Shown: piece by piece, positions 46,121-58,339 of the stretch
Layout of the letters: the number at the start of each line of letters is the position of its first letter
Numbering within the stretch: position 1 is the stretch's first letter
Assembly: GCA_004794785.1 (NCBI GenBank)
Contig: SJOL01004096.1
Coordinates: 85,609 to 149,608 of the forward strand
Reading direction: 5' to 3'
Length of the DNA: 64,000 nucleotides
Origin: Opisthorchis felineus
Taxonomy: Eukaryota; Platyhelminthes; Trematoda; Opisthorchiida; Opisthorchiidae
Translations under genes and position numbers: made by a program
Notes under the pieces: generated by a model
What the model saw: the letters and a program-made list of their open reading frames with translations, nothing else
What the model was told of the DNA's origin: nothing
Database searches by the model: none

Positions 46121-46320
46121 ACGTTTTCTGCCGTTCACAACCGATCAGCCAACGGTGTCTCCTTGTCAACCTGGCTTACGGTACCGGGCCAATCCTTTTA
46201 AAACGTAACGATCGAGACTCTAAACATGACGCTCTGTTAGAGGAAATGGAGCTGGTCTCTTGTTATCCATAGTAAGCCCGTATAGTTCGTTCAGATGGAA
46301 AACACGAAACCGTATCCCTA
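46121..46320 (+). mobile_element. Second copy of retrotransposon 3' coding segment
   Basis: All 200 bases align without gaps longer than a base or two to 43761-43960, with scattered substitutions. Shared strings include gatcgagactctaaacatga, gaggaaatggagctggtctc and ttgttatcca. It is an isolated piece: neither RT nor LTR sequence was seen next to it. Confidence 0.85.
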
Positions 46321-48479
46321 GGCAAACCTCGAATCAGACACTACTTGTGCATTTGGTTTTCACTCCATAGGCCGTAATAAGAAAGCCACACGTTGCAAGT
46401 GAATGGTTCAGCTGGTATTCATATGGCTTTAAAGTCCCGGGCAGAATCGTTAGCCGAACCCCTGCGAAGGGACGAGACAATTTATAGCCGGATGCGTTAT
46501 GGACCCTGAAAACTCTAGTTCTTTGTCTTTCAAGCAACCGTAATTACCGAACTCAGATATCCAACTTTATAAACCTTCCTCCCTCACGGCCAAACCTACT
46601 CGATAGAATTCCAGCGCAGCCACAGGACACTGACCTAAAAACGGCCGTCAATTGGTCAAGTCCTGGTGATACGTGTAGCGAATAATCTATTTCTTGCAGC
46701 GGTTTTCTCGTTTGTGGATAAATATAGACAACCTAGACGAGGTTCGGAATGTTGAAACTAAGGGATCCTGGAAGCGGATTGTCAACCCGCTTCAGGTGAT
46801 ACACGCGCTGCCAGTAAATGCGCCGACAGCAGAAGGCAACTGGTTAGAGGTATTCCATAAAAGACTACTGACGGGATAGAAACGCTTCTGTTTTGGATTC
46901 TGTTCAGATCTAACAGCTCTGAAAATCCACACTCTGCATTCCAAGTTCCGGTCATTCCGTTCTGCTCATTCCAAAGATATACTATCCTAGGTTGGTTCAA
47001 ACAGTGCCCGCAAGATCCGTCACACTCTAATTAAGTAACCATATAACTCTTTTTGGCAGTGTTTTGGGAAGTTTCTTGTCGCCACCTCGTGACTCACAAG
47101 ATTAATCCATGTCGGTCGTTAGTTTACCACACAAAGTGTATAACAAGGAGAAGGCATTCAAACAGAGTCGAAAGTTCGGTGGGCATTATTGTAGAGTTTG
47201 TGTCTTATCTGAATGATTCAGTTGCTCCATTTACAACGAGACTTTTTTGTTTCATTTCTTCGTCACCCTTACGACAATAGCCTGCCATATCGGTATTCTC
47301 TTGTGGGGTATACTAGTCCAACTAGCGCAGCACTGCTAATCGCAAATCGGTCGGTCAAATTTTTGAACGGCTTGAAAGCGTCATCAACGGTACAGTGTGA
47401 CTACCAGTGGGATGACAAGTTTGATAAAACCATATGGTGGACAAATGTTGTCTGGTATCAACAGGTTGGATTCAACATTGAAATCCAAGTACTCTTACTT
47501 GGAAGATGATCCATCAAACCAACAAACTGGCACCTGTTTCTATGTTATCTTCTCAAGGCCATAAATGCGGCCAGTTGTGTGCGCATTTTAGTAAACAGTG
47601 CATAGCCTATCACGACAAAGGGGCTACGATCCCCGTAATGCGACCTCGCTACTGATGAATGAACCATTTAGGATACTAAGCAGCTTCTGATTAAGTGATT
47701 ATGAAGTATACAAGCGCTAACACATGAGGTCCTGTGTCATGGCAAGAGCCACAAACAGGATCCGGTACCTTCAGTTAACCAAGGAATAGAAGTAAATGGA
47801 GAACTTTTGAAATCCGAGAAAAGGAATGCGCCGAGAAGCTTCATCATTGCGGTGCTTTAATGAGGGCACACGACCTGAGATGATCATACACTGAAAAGTG
47901 AATCAAGTGGATCGAAGTTTCGGCGGATAAGGATTACTATTTCGCGTGCATACATGAGGTGCATTTGGTCCTGATTGGTTGTTGGTGTGCAGAAGTAGGC
48001 CAAATATTTTTCTGTACGCCCTCGAAACCAGACTGGAAATGTTGATTCCCCTAGCTGTGTACTTGGCAATAGGAGAGTAGTCCCTCTCAAAACGTTCTGA
48101 GGAAAGGACATAAGAATAGTGTGTCCACTAACGAGGGCACCTGATTACAAATATACAACCAATGACGCAGGTGGAATGGAGGCTGCAGCATCTCGAATAA
48201 ATTGCCAGAGCAAAGATCAATGACGCCAGTAGTGGTTTCGGGAATTGTAGAATTTATATTCATATCACCCTTGTTTTAGAAGACCTTCTCCTGCTCTGAA
48301 GCGATTATTCTTGTGCTTCCATAACACAAAATGCAACTACCGGACTCGAATGAGATCTAATCAGCGAAGCATTTCCTTGGCTGTGCCGGGTGTCTGACGT
48401 GCGTTGAAGCTCCACCAGTGCAGCAAGTCTGAACAGGCAAAAGGTCTGAGTGCTTTGCCAAACTGCTCATTCGCATCCA
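46321..48479. other. Unassigned; one weak ORF
   Basis: A 98-codon + strand frame at 47213-47509 reads plausibly as protein (SLPYRYSLVGYTSPTSAALL, then WDDKFDKTIWWTNVVW). It is within chance length and unrecognised. Nothing else is supported. Confidence 0.25.
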
Positions 48480-48700
48480 GCGTGAGCTATTGGATTAGTG
48501 ATATTACGCACACCTCGAATTTCAGACCTAGGGAGTTCAAATACCGGCACGGACAAGAAGATCCTATGTTGATGAGCCTTATTAAGGTCGAAACTCGTGT
48601 TCAGTGCTCCCCCATTGGTGTGGACTCACGAGAATAATTGAACCTCAGCAGTATAAGGGATGTTCAGACGAAAGTGGCATGAATATAAATTATTGTGTGT
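48480..48700 (+). repeat. tRNA-derived SINE, family B, + strand copy
   Basis: gggagttcaaatacc is a decayed B box. It is followed by atgttgatgagc, tggactcacgagaataattg and ggatgttcagacgaaagtgg. These match, in order, the blocks of the - strand copy at 16760-17060. The 77-codon frame across it (48404-48637) is therefore not a gene. Confidence 0.6.
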
Positions 48701-49419
48701 TTAGGAAAATGGTCATTTTTCGGTATGCCAATTGGCTCCACTATCCAATGGAAACCTCATCTGGATGACATAAGCCTGCTAAGTATAAGTGGAATAGACG
48801 CAAAAACGGACTGCATGTTAAGAAATTGTACAATCAAATTCAAACTTCATATCATCCGTTTTTGAGGGTATCATCAGGGCTATAAATGCAGATGCTGCCT
48901 TTCGAGCCTCCCCCCCGTATTCCAAATTTGCAGAGATTCCGAAAATTAATGATTTGACAGCCATTATTGGCGACCCAACAGCGTGATCAAGACACGCTAT
49001 TTCTTAACAGGAAAGTAGGATAGCGGGCACTGGTATGTCGGAGAGAATCCTGGCATTTCAGTCGCTTCACGAAGTTGTCGGAGTCCCCAGCCAAAAGAAT
49101 ATCTTAATACAGAATCGTTTCTTCCTTTGCTTCCTCACTGCTTCTCAGACATTTCCGAGAGAATTGAGAAACATGGCCTATGAACGCAAACTCGGAATGT
49201 GTTCTCCTTCGTATCGTATTACTGAGGCAGTCTAATTCAGACGCTAGTTGCTCCACTTGTTACACACTAGAACAATCTACAGGAGCTCAACTTCCTGCGA
49301 CCTTGTCTAAAACCTCAGTCATTCTAAAGATAGAATGATGGTGAACAAAACTCTCCTCCTTCCAATGTGGGCGTACCTACTGAATGCTAATTCAGTATCC
49401 TGCTTCTAACCACTTCTTC

Positions 49420-49925
49420 ACCTGCTCTTGCATTTCCATTCTTTCAACCTTGAGTACTTCTGCGGTTTCACCACTCCAGATAAAGGACTGTCCTTCAGTT
49501 TCAATCATGAGGAACTGTTAGGCGAACTTTTTGGCTGGCCCGTTGTTTATGTCTCGGGTAAACTTATAGACCGTCTAGATGACATGCAAGCATTTAATCT
49601 GAAATAGTTTTGCTCATATCGGCCGGTACTTGCAAGCACATTTTGACAGCTCATTCCAGGACGGCATCTACGCCTTCTTCTGATAGAAGCTGCTTTCACC
49701 TGGGCATCACTTTGCTTCTGCTCAAGAGGGCGGTGGTTTAACAGTTTGAATTATTGACATTTACCACAACCTACTAGTCATTGCCTTTGAGGAAGAGGTC
49801 CACAATTCGGCCACGATTTTCCGACAAGATACTCACTCTGTTGAATAATATCATACATGTTGACGACACCGGAATCGAAGACATCGAATGGATCATGAGC
49901 CTATATTATGATGGCTGACTGATCG
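49420..49925 (+). other. Coding-like patches, unassigned
   Basis: One + strand frame reads FTTPDKGLSFSFNHEELLGE and then WPVVYVSGKLIDRLDDMQAF (about 49460-49604). A second, after an AG at about 49780, reads LPLRKRSTIRPRFSDKI and HVDDTGIEDIEW (to about 49911). Both look more protein-like than their surroundings, but I recognise neither and they are short. Confidence 0.22.
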
Positions 49926-51159
49926 CAGGCCAGGTGCTATCGGTCGTAGTAAACGTCGAGGATATTCAAGCTCGTGACACCATCCCTGTTTAAAGCCTTG
50001 CAGTTTCGGTCACCAGCGCAGTCCAGCTACTGGACTTCGCGAAAAATTGACATGACCGACGCACCAAGCTTCAGCACCGGGAAATAGGAGCAAGATTATT
50101 GGCTTTTTAGGGTCGGAGGATCGGCCTAGGACTCTTGGCAAGTCGCATAGCTTTTTGTATCAATCAATAGATGGTTTGTAAATCCGTGGCCTCGGTTTGG
50201 AGTTTTTTGAAAACTTTTGAAACTTCTTTGGAAAACTTTGCACATTGCATGAAACTTGGCTTGGAACCTTTTTTGTCAGCTTCGACTTTTCTTACTGATT
50301 CAGGCGTTGTCGGTCAACACGAGATGGTATTTGTTTATTTATTTCAAAAGAATAGGCTTATTTGTGTCCATCGCATTATGGAAGAGTAAACGAGGTAAGA
50401 ATTGTGAAACTGGAGTTTTCACAAAGGCGTCTAGTGAAATATGACCTGAAGGTGAATTTCTTGTGTTGAATGACACCCGAAAGTGAAGTCACCAAAAACA
50501 TTATTTACACACTCTGTAGGAGTGGGGGTGTTGCAGAGTCAGCGGTGACCGCAACATATTGCATGCTAAGTCAAACAACCGGTAACCACCGGAATTCGGC
50601 TCAACCATAATTCAAGTACTTCACAGAGTAAAATCTAAGGTTGACGTAGGCCAAGATCAATTGATCCGCAAGGTTCAACTGCCCTATTCAGCAGTACAGA
50701 TAAGCAATCGGAATCTAGCAAAACAACTGCAGGCTGACACAACAGCTACGGAACCAGTCCCAGTCACGCCAGTCGAGCAACCAGAAAAGTAGCTTGTACA
50801 TATTTAAAACCCAGTACATTTGTTTAATACGATGAGGTTTTCCAGAAACAAACCGAGGTCCTCTTCTCGAGTGATTTTCTAGGTAGCCACACAGTGCAGC
50901 ATGTTCACTATACCTAGACGAAAAAGTGAGCACATCCAACAAAAATACCCTAGTCAACTAGAAATATCTGGAGTAAAAAGACTGACTAGCGGAGTGCGTT
51001 TAGCCAGAAAAAGGTGTCAGTGATTTAAAAGAAGTCACTTTTCTTGGTACAGTGTGACGTTCTCAAAGATGCTACGTAGATTAGGACGGATTGGACAGTA
51101 GAACATCCCAATTTGTCAGCGCAATTCAGTGTAAAAGAATTGAGGAGTAAATTGACAGT

Positions 51160-51240
51160 TAGGTTACACGGGCTCGAACTGGGCACACCCAGAAATAAGT
51201 TCACGATTTTATCCAGTGGACTACCCAGGCTGAGTAGTGC
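51160..51240 (-). repeat. tRNA-like fragment
   Basis: On the - strand, cctgggtagtccactggata and cccagttcgagcccg have the order and spacing of A and B boxes. Stems do not pair as in a functional tRNA, so it is best read as a SINE head. Confidence 0.4.
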
Positions 51241-51314
51241 AACTTGCAAAAGTAAGGATGCAGTCTATTGAGGTCGCTATAGGCTGTGTCATCGCCAACA
51301 CCATTATCTTCCGC

Positions 51315-51420
51315 CTCAGATTCATCTCCATCAACAGCATCATCAAGTTAATGATCGTGATCGTCAACACCAACATTGTCGTCATTATCACCATCATTTT
51401 CATTGTGATGACCACCCAGG
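51315..51420 (+). repeat. Cryptic (ATC)-rich simple sequence
   Basis: An interrupted run of atc, cat and gtc triplets keeps frames open on both strands (131 codons + and 95 codons -). These frames reflect the triplet bias and not genes. Confidence 0.65.
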
Positions 51421-51639
51421 AATTAGTTAACTTGTCTCGCGTGTTCGTGCGATATTCTGTGATCCTAATACCGATATCGGATTCACTAAGTTTCCCAGCA
51501 TCGTGCAAGGATTACTGTTATGACCAAACCGAAAAAAATAATACATATATTGGATGCTCTATAATATCGAAAGCCATTAATGGTTGTGTAATGGTTGTCA
51601 AACATTATGCATTTGTTTTCGGCTCGAACTAGGTCAATT

Positions 51640-54596
51640 AACGAGCATAGGGCGAAGAGTTTTTGAAACCACACAGGAAAACTGGTAAACCTGACTCCTA
51701 AACTAATAAATTAGGAGATCTATATTGGTTATGGCTGGCAAATTTATTTATCTATGACGTATGAATGCAAACCATGTACTGAAGGACGCCCAACTGTGCG
51801 ATAAAGACCTGCACTAAAACTCAGCATTACTTGTGAATGATACGCAGCTGGTCTGTGTATGAAAGGCAAGTTTTCAGCCACTCATTAGAAGATGCGCTGG
51901 TGAGCGCTGTCTGATCCTAGATAAAGTCAACTACTTTCCTACAGGTAGTTTGTTACGCGTAACTGAAAAAACGGAAAGTACTTGTATGTTTATGGATGGG
52001 AAAGCCTGATAAGTTACGGTAATGAAGAAAACCCCTTATGAAACGGAAACGCTTCTTTACTGACTCAAATCAAAGGATGAGTTCGAATGCACAGAGATCT
52101 TTCCAGCTCAGTACTAGTGTGCGGCGCGGCTGTCACAAACTGATGAGACGAGATATGCAGATGAATATTAGCAAAGTTGAAACGAGAACAAACGGGCTAG
52201 TGAATCGTACCACCTGAAACTCTGAATGAAATAAGGTGCGTTGTTTAGTGGGGAACTAGTGTAACCCACTGCTATTTCACGTTTTTAACTGGGCTCTCTC
52301 AGCAACTCAATCTAATGTACAGCGTGAGATTAGTGACAGGTTTCAGTTTCTTGACAAATCATTAAGGAGGGGACGGATGCCATGCCAGAGAGATGGGTAT
52401 ACAGAAAACCCACGTGGTTAAGGCACTTACACAGACGACTACAGCCCTGTGGATACGTAATTTAGACAAACTCCGACGAGTTGTCTGGCCCGAATGATGC
52501 TCCTATTTTAAGGGCTCTGAAATAAGACCAGTGCCCACATTACTTTGTAAGGAGACTTCTGAAGCAGAACATGGTGCAAATAAAGAGAATAATTCTGTCC
52601 ATATGCTATTCGAAAGCGATAGAGCATTCGAACTCTTCAGGAGGCAAGTTAAGCTTCTCTGGAGAAGAAAATCTCATACCTCAAGGTTACGAGTGGGCTT
52701 CAGCCTAACTTCGACAGTAACCGCTTGCTGCTAGGTCACGACAGGCCACTCTCTGTGTTAGTAAAAGCACCTCCAAAAAGGATCGACTCTATCTTTGCCA
52801 ACCGATCATTCTTATCCGACGAATTCCAACCAGCCCATATATGTGAGTGGCTCTGTTTATACCGTTGGGCGGCAGTTTTCTAATCTTATATACCACGTCA
52901 TGTTCGTGTTTGTAATATTAATTTGTTTTTAGTCAGGTGGATTTCGATCTGTTCACCGGGTTTTTCAATTAGCTTGCAAATGTTTTGTCGTTAATCAGGG
53001 AGACATAATTCATGCGCGGCTGGGTCAGCGGTCCATTTTTACTTGCTTGCGTTTTAATGGCTTTCAAAGATTACATGATACCTGTTGAAATGATTGGTCC
53101 AGTGGATTGGAACGACATTCATCCTTTAATCACGGAACCCATATCATGTGGTCACACCTGTTGATTGGCTTCTCGAATGACGACTTATCAGACGGAGGTT
53201 TCGCTTTTCATATGAGTTACTCTTCCTCTGCAATGCTCCTAGGTTGATAGATACATCTAGACTTGGGAAGTTTCAACTGAGCATCCTTTAAATGAAGCTG
53301 ATCTATGCTGCAAAGTCGTGAACCACGGTGCAGCTTTTTTATCCCTATTCACGATCACCAGCCGTACGCATTTAGCAAAACCCCACGGTTTCGAGGGGGA
53401 ATAATTCCCATAACACGTGAAACTCATATATGAGAAGTTGTCACTCAAGGAGCCAGCCAATAAGTGGAGTGGACCGTTCGTAACCTTATTGGCCCGTTAA
53501 AGAGCTATGTTGCGTTGTGGTCTGTATTGGACACAATACTGATAATAGCCAGGGTCTGTTGAGACCTAGTGGTGAACGTTGCTTTTCAAGACCATGTGTT
53601 CACAAACTCTATGAGTGTGGGATTTCTGCCAAAGAGATTATAGTGCTGGCTCAATGTATGCTGAAGGGCAGACGAGAAAACTCAAAGGCAAATTCAGAAA
53701 GGGAAATACACATCCGATTCTCATAGCTGGAACTTCACAGCGTTCTCTTTTTTTGTTTAGAAGAAACCAGTACGGCTCTATAATATTCAGAATTGACGAA
53801 GTTGCTGTTTTGTAACAACAGGAGCACGAACTGGTTAATCTATAATCGAGTTTTTGATCCAGCTGGAACGATTTTGTGGTCTAAGTGTAATACGGATTTT
53901 TATGGGTGATCATACCCTCCATAAATTCAGCCACCTTGGACATACGGATTGCTGGAAAGTCGACAGAAGGCTGCATGATTAAGGTGGTTTTTCGTGTGCT
54001 ATATATTTTTATACAGTGTGATGCAGGAACAAGCCACTGTACACAAATTATTTCCGTTCGGGATCTGGTTCAGTAGGTTCAGGTCAACAGTGTGACGAAT
54101 ACATTTTGACTTCAGCCGGTGTGACGGATTGATTTCCGCATTAATTTGCCACTAAAAATAACATCTTTGATGTAAGTTTTGCTGGTCCAGGAATAGGTCT
54201 ATAGGTAGATCTGTCGCTTTGTCAGTGTGACGTAAGCTAAATAAAACCACGCATGTGTTTGGTATACTCCAAGTCCAGTCCAAGGCCGTTACGTCATATA
54301 TGTGCATGTAAATCTGTGTGAAACTATGTGGATTCTCAATAGTTTTTTAAGGTGTAATAATTACAGTATATTGCTATTGAAAAAGTTCTTCGTTTTCTGA
54401 TAACATGCATTCTATAGCCCGATTGGCTAAAAGTTCAAATTCAATGTTGAGAAAGATGGTCGTCTCGCCAGGCATCAGTAACCAGTGTTTGAATTCTGTT
54501 CATTAATTGGAAATATTACGCACTGACCTTACATCACAGTGGCTCTACGTTTGGAAAATACAAATTGAGTGCAGGAACCTTTTAAATAGCACCTCG
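51640..54596. other. No supported gene
   Basis: Short frames such as 52531-52734, 53257-53460 and 53517-53815 lack motifs. gatggtcgtctcgccaggca followed by gtgtttgaattctg at 54459-54505 is faintly tRNA-like. Confidence 0.35.
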
Positions 54597-54627
54597 NNNN
54601 NNNNNNNNNNNNNNNNNNNNNNNNNNN
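54597..54627. other. Assembly gap (31 N)
   Basis: Run of N directly before an AT repeat. The gap was probably caused by that repeat. Confidence 1.
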
Positions 54628-54647
54628 ATATATATATATATATATAA
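54628..54647 (+). repeat. (AT)n microsatellite
   Basis: About ten AT units adjoining the N run; the true length is unknown. Confidence 0.9.
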
Positions 54648-55339
54648 ACAACATACTCTGACTTCCCAACGGCTGTCAGTGACCGCCAGCTTATTAACTA
54701 GCACTGCCAATAACAGACTTCTGTATAGCAAGATCCCGGTGCAACGCATCTAGAATGAGACTTTAGTTTACTTTTGTCTGCGCTCTTTGGCCCGACGATA
54801 TCACACAAACGTTTTGGTTGTTGGCTTGTAATAAGTTCCCTAAGCAAACCCTACCGCTCACTGTAGTGCTGATCGGACAACGGCGTTGGAAGTTCAAGGT
54901 GAACTAGCCCAAACTAGTACAGATCTGCATTCAGGATAATCAGACACGAGTTGGTTATCAGAGCTCTGATTAAGCAAACAGGTATCATCCAATACACTCA
55001 CTTGCATATCAATTTGGCTTTGACGGGAGACTCACCTGGAACCAAGCTGAATCCCTCTTTTGTGATTTTCTTGAGCAACTGAATGTGCTGCACAAGAATG
55101 TCTCATGGTTCAGCTGGTACGATGCATTTTCGTGGACGTAATACATTGCTCAAAGGTTGCTGGAAAATCTTCGACGGCCCACAATCGCTTTCACTCTTCC
55201 TGGTGCTCTCCTCAAAACCAAATTTACATGCAAATGAATGTATTTTCCAAAAACTGTCCAGTTTGTATCAAGTAGAACATACGTTTGACGGAAATTCGGA
55301 GACTACGCCCACCTGGTAAAAAAATCGGTAGATTTACCA

Positions 55340-56010
55340 AACCTCTCTCAAACGATGACTTCTCAATCGGTCCGAAAATATCTTCCCATAGGATGCTGTA
55401 TGCTGCCGTTCACATGCCCATCTGGAAGTAAATCCGGAAATACAAGCTATCTCTTGACTCACATTCATAAGTTATACGTAGGTGGAGATGAGCGGAATTT
55501 GGAATATTGAAGAAGGTTTGAAAATGCTCACCGTCAGTGAAAGTCAAATATCATCAACATAAAGCTTGTACCATAAAGCGTGGGGTATATCAGTTACTTG
55601 GCGGTCTTTCATTCCCAAAAAGATGTCTGCTAGTGTTGGCCATAGGGGCGCACCCTGTCATCATCAGTATTTTCGTAGGCTTGCCTGAGGTCAATTCGAA
55701 GGTTGTTAGTACTTGATAGAATCATCTCTGCCGTACCCAACAGGGAATTCCAAATCAATGTTTTTCGACAAAAAGAAAGTCACGTATTAAACCAAATTTT
55801 CCATGAAGTCGTACGATGGTGAAATGGAGCCTACATCAGTGGTACGTAATTTTTTGTAACTCACTAAGAAGGGTCTAAGCTTATCTCTCAGCTCAATGAC
55901 CCCTTCAGCGAAATAGGAGATAAACTGGTGGGAAAAGTGTTCAAAAGGTCGACTAGCCAACAAACGACTTTGTCTTAGGCTGAAGTGTTCATGCACAGTT
56001 TTGGGCGTGA
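55340..56010 (-). mobile_element. Penelope-like element RT fragment
   Basis: Read on the - strand, a frame-shifted series of blocks appears in the order of a reverse transcriptase. First come GCAPMANTSRHLFG (the G-x-P-(L/M) box) and KLYVDDI (the catalytic Y-V-D-D box). Then comes ITYECESRDSLYF, like the F-T-x-E-x-E ... L-(P/Y)-F-L-D segment that follows in Penelope-like elements. Stops and frame changes separate the blocks. Elements of this class are abundant in flatworms. The assignment to Penelope, as opposed to another non-LTR class, rests on the last block. Confidence 0.5.
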
Positions 56011-56641
56011 GAATGTGCCATACTTATGTAGGTCTTGGCGCACCGTGCATGTGTGACGTCGTCGTTCCAATCAGTTTTATGTGGTGACATTGAGCGTCAC
56101 AAGTATATCTATGTGGCACCAACATTTTAAGACCCCGAGCAATTTATTTCTCCACTAGTTGTTTGTTTTCTTTGATTCGTCCCTCCAGAATCTCCAACTA
56201 CCTGATGAAATCCGTTTCATTTTCTCCATGTTATATTTGAATTCCCTAACAACCGCGATGTCAGTTGTTAGACTACCGAATAATGAAAGGTTAATTTCTC
56301 TCTTTGATGTAAAAGCCATTAACAGCAAACTCAGCTGCGCTGTTCATTGCCATTTCCCTGGATGTGGACCCCGAGGCGGGCCACATCAATGGTTGGAGAC
56401 ATTGTCAGACATAGCCCGGTCGTAGCCTCAATGGCGCTCGTCCATACAAGCTTTTGCCTTCAATGCATGGCCCCTTTCCAACCCCCCCTTAAAAGTTCAC
56501 TGACAGATCTGCATTTACGCACCAATTTATCAGCTCCTACCTCCAATGCGCAGCTACCTACCCTGCCTCCCCAAATTATTGATGGACGAACTTGTGACAG
56601 CTAAAACCACCGTACGACAGGTACGCGATTCTTACAGCTGA

Positions 56642-56660
56642 TAATGATGATGATGATGAA
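56642..56660 (+). repeat. (GAT)n microsatellite
   Basis: Short run of about six TGA/GAT units. Confidence 0.8.
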
Positions 56661-57077
56661 TTACTCTCAGCGTACAAATCGCCTGGTAGTGATCAGCACT
56701 CAAGCAGGGTCATTTCGAAATTGGCGCACACATGTACTGATGGGAGATATTAACTAGTATAATCTGGAACAATCCTGTCTCGTACGGCTTTGGAAAGATT
56801 TCTTTCAATTGACCATCCATGCACTCGAAAATGACCTGGGTTTTAACCCGGCTTCCTTTCATCTGGGATCGGGTAATTTGAATCTGAGGTCAGAGAGGGG
56901 AGTTCTTTTTGCCTATGGGTAAATCGGGTTGATGTGAGATTTCGAGTATGTTTTGTGCAGGCAGCAGATTGTCGCCATATTGGTATTTTGCTTGTGTTCA
57001 TTGGTTGTTGATCAAGTGGCTTACAAACCAATTGATAATCTCGGTGCATAGATCAGCTGATCAGCAATCGATTCTAG

Positions 57078-57304
57078 GAACTTTCTCGTTTGCCTTGCAT
57101 TCTCGCGAGCCAAGGTCTTCAGACTTCTCGAAATGGACTTCTGTTCTTGCCCTTTGCGCAAGGAAATCAGTTGCACGAACTCGCATTTCCAGTTCAGATC
57201 AAGCGTCACCCGTTCCGCACGAACTACTGGCTGCATGTGAGAGGTTGTTGCGCCCAAATTTTGTCCAATTCTCCCAAGCGGTCGGACGACTACGATTATT
57301 ACTG
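57078..57304 (+). CDS. Candidate internal exon, unknown
   Basis: After cgattctag a frame of 75 codons reaches a GTGATT donor. It starts with two bases of a codon and ends mid-codon. The end of the product (VPHELLAACERLLRPNFVQF, then SQAVGRLRLLL) looks like an amphipathic helical repeat. A - strand frame of 104 codons overlaps it. I cannot name the family. Confidence 0.27.
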
Positions 57305-57827
57305 GTGATTTGCAACAGATGTTAATACTAGTCACAGTGTCACCCGAGATGAAGAATCCTTATGACACGGATGATGTGAAACGGTCACAAACAGGAACCA
57401 GACTGATGATTACATAAGCAAAGCAGATAGAACGATCATGTTGCTCTAGTTAGGCTATAGCTACGTTGCCGCCTTATATGTACTTATGAAGGGGCTTGGT
57501 TACAAACTGACCCACAAAATTTAACGATAATCAAATAGGTCAGTAGATTCCCAGTTTTCCGTGCTTGATATGAAGTCTCGTTTTCTGTTTGTCTTTCGGC
57601 GTGAAAGACCCAGTACACATCATGGAAAAGAAAGACGAAGTTCTCATGAGGGAGACAAACCCATCGCCTCTCGCTTATCGTAAAAGTGCTACAAGGAGCA
57701 GTCTACATCGGACGCTGCCTCACGCCGAGCGGTTGTACTTGAGCTCCATAACAACTGGCCACATATCTGCCAAACTTATACCCCTGGTACTGCCTCTAGT
57801 AATGGGCTGGTTGCTGGTAAGCAGGAG

Positions 57828-58010
57828 AGCTCAAGAGAGCTAAGTGGTTAATGCGCGAGCAGACTGACCAGAATGTCCGAGTCCAACCTCAGCATCTCGA
57901 CTACTCCTGTCTAGGCTTGGACAACCTGGCGGTATCTCATCCGTCTTGCTTCCTTCGGGCGGTATGGCAGCTAGGCAACGGAAGGGCGTTACAGCTGAAC
58001 GAAGCAAGAT
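57828..58010 (+). repeat. tRNA-derived SINE, family A, copy 5
   Basis: gagagctaagtggttaatgc stands for the A box and tgtccgagtccaacctcagc for a decayed B box. The body is well preserved: tgtctaggc, acaacctggcggtatc, cttccttcgggcggtatggc, ctaggcaacggaaggg, and a short tail. Confidence 0.8.
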
Positions 58011-58019
58011 ATTTTGGTT

Positions 58020-58335
58020 TCGTGTTACATTCAAGGACTATGTCTTTCCGTTTGGACTGTGTACTTGGGTCTATATTCAGGATTGCAGAGACTCCGTTTC
58101 TCTTTAGCAGTGATGGCTGGCATGGGAAAAGAATCCATATTTTAAGCAGCCAGTTCGCCAGGTGTTTTGGAAATATGCGACGAGTTATGGAGTAGAAGTG
58201 GTCGTCTTTCATAGATGCCGCCTCCCTAATAATACGACCTGTGGACTCTTGGAAATTCAATAGGAAATGCGTATTATCACAATCCTTAACTCGACCGAAT
58301 GTTCGCTTGTTTTGTAATACACTCCCAGTTTTCAA
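58020..58335 (-). CDS. Candidate ORF, unknown, abutting a SINE
   Basis: The - strand frame totals 132 codons, but its last part lies in the SINE at 57828-58010. The upstream part (VKDCDNTHFLLNFQESTGR, IIREAASMKDDHFYSI) has strong coding character, and I suspect a transposon-derived reading frame. No conserved catalytic motif is seen. Confidence 0.25.
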
Positions 58336-58339
58336 ATTC

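Noticed and set aside
56159..56604. Frame with a CHFPGCG string, faintly like an R2-type N-terminal finger
   Set aside because: The His part of the finger is missing and the frame changes; too weak to call.
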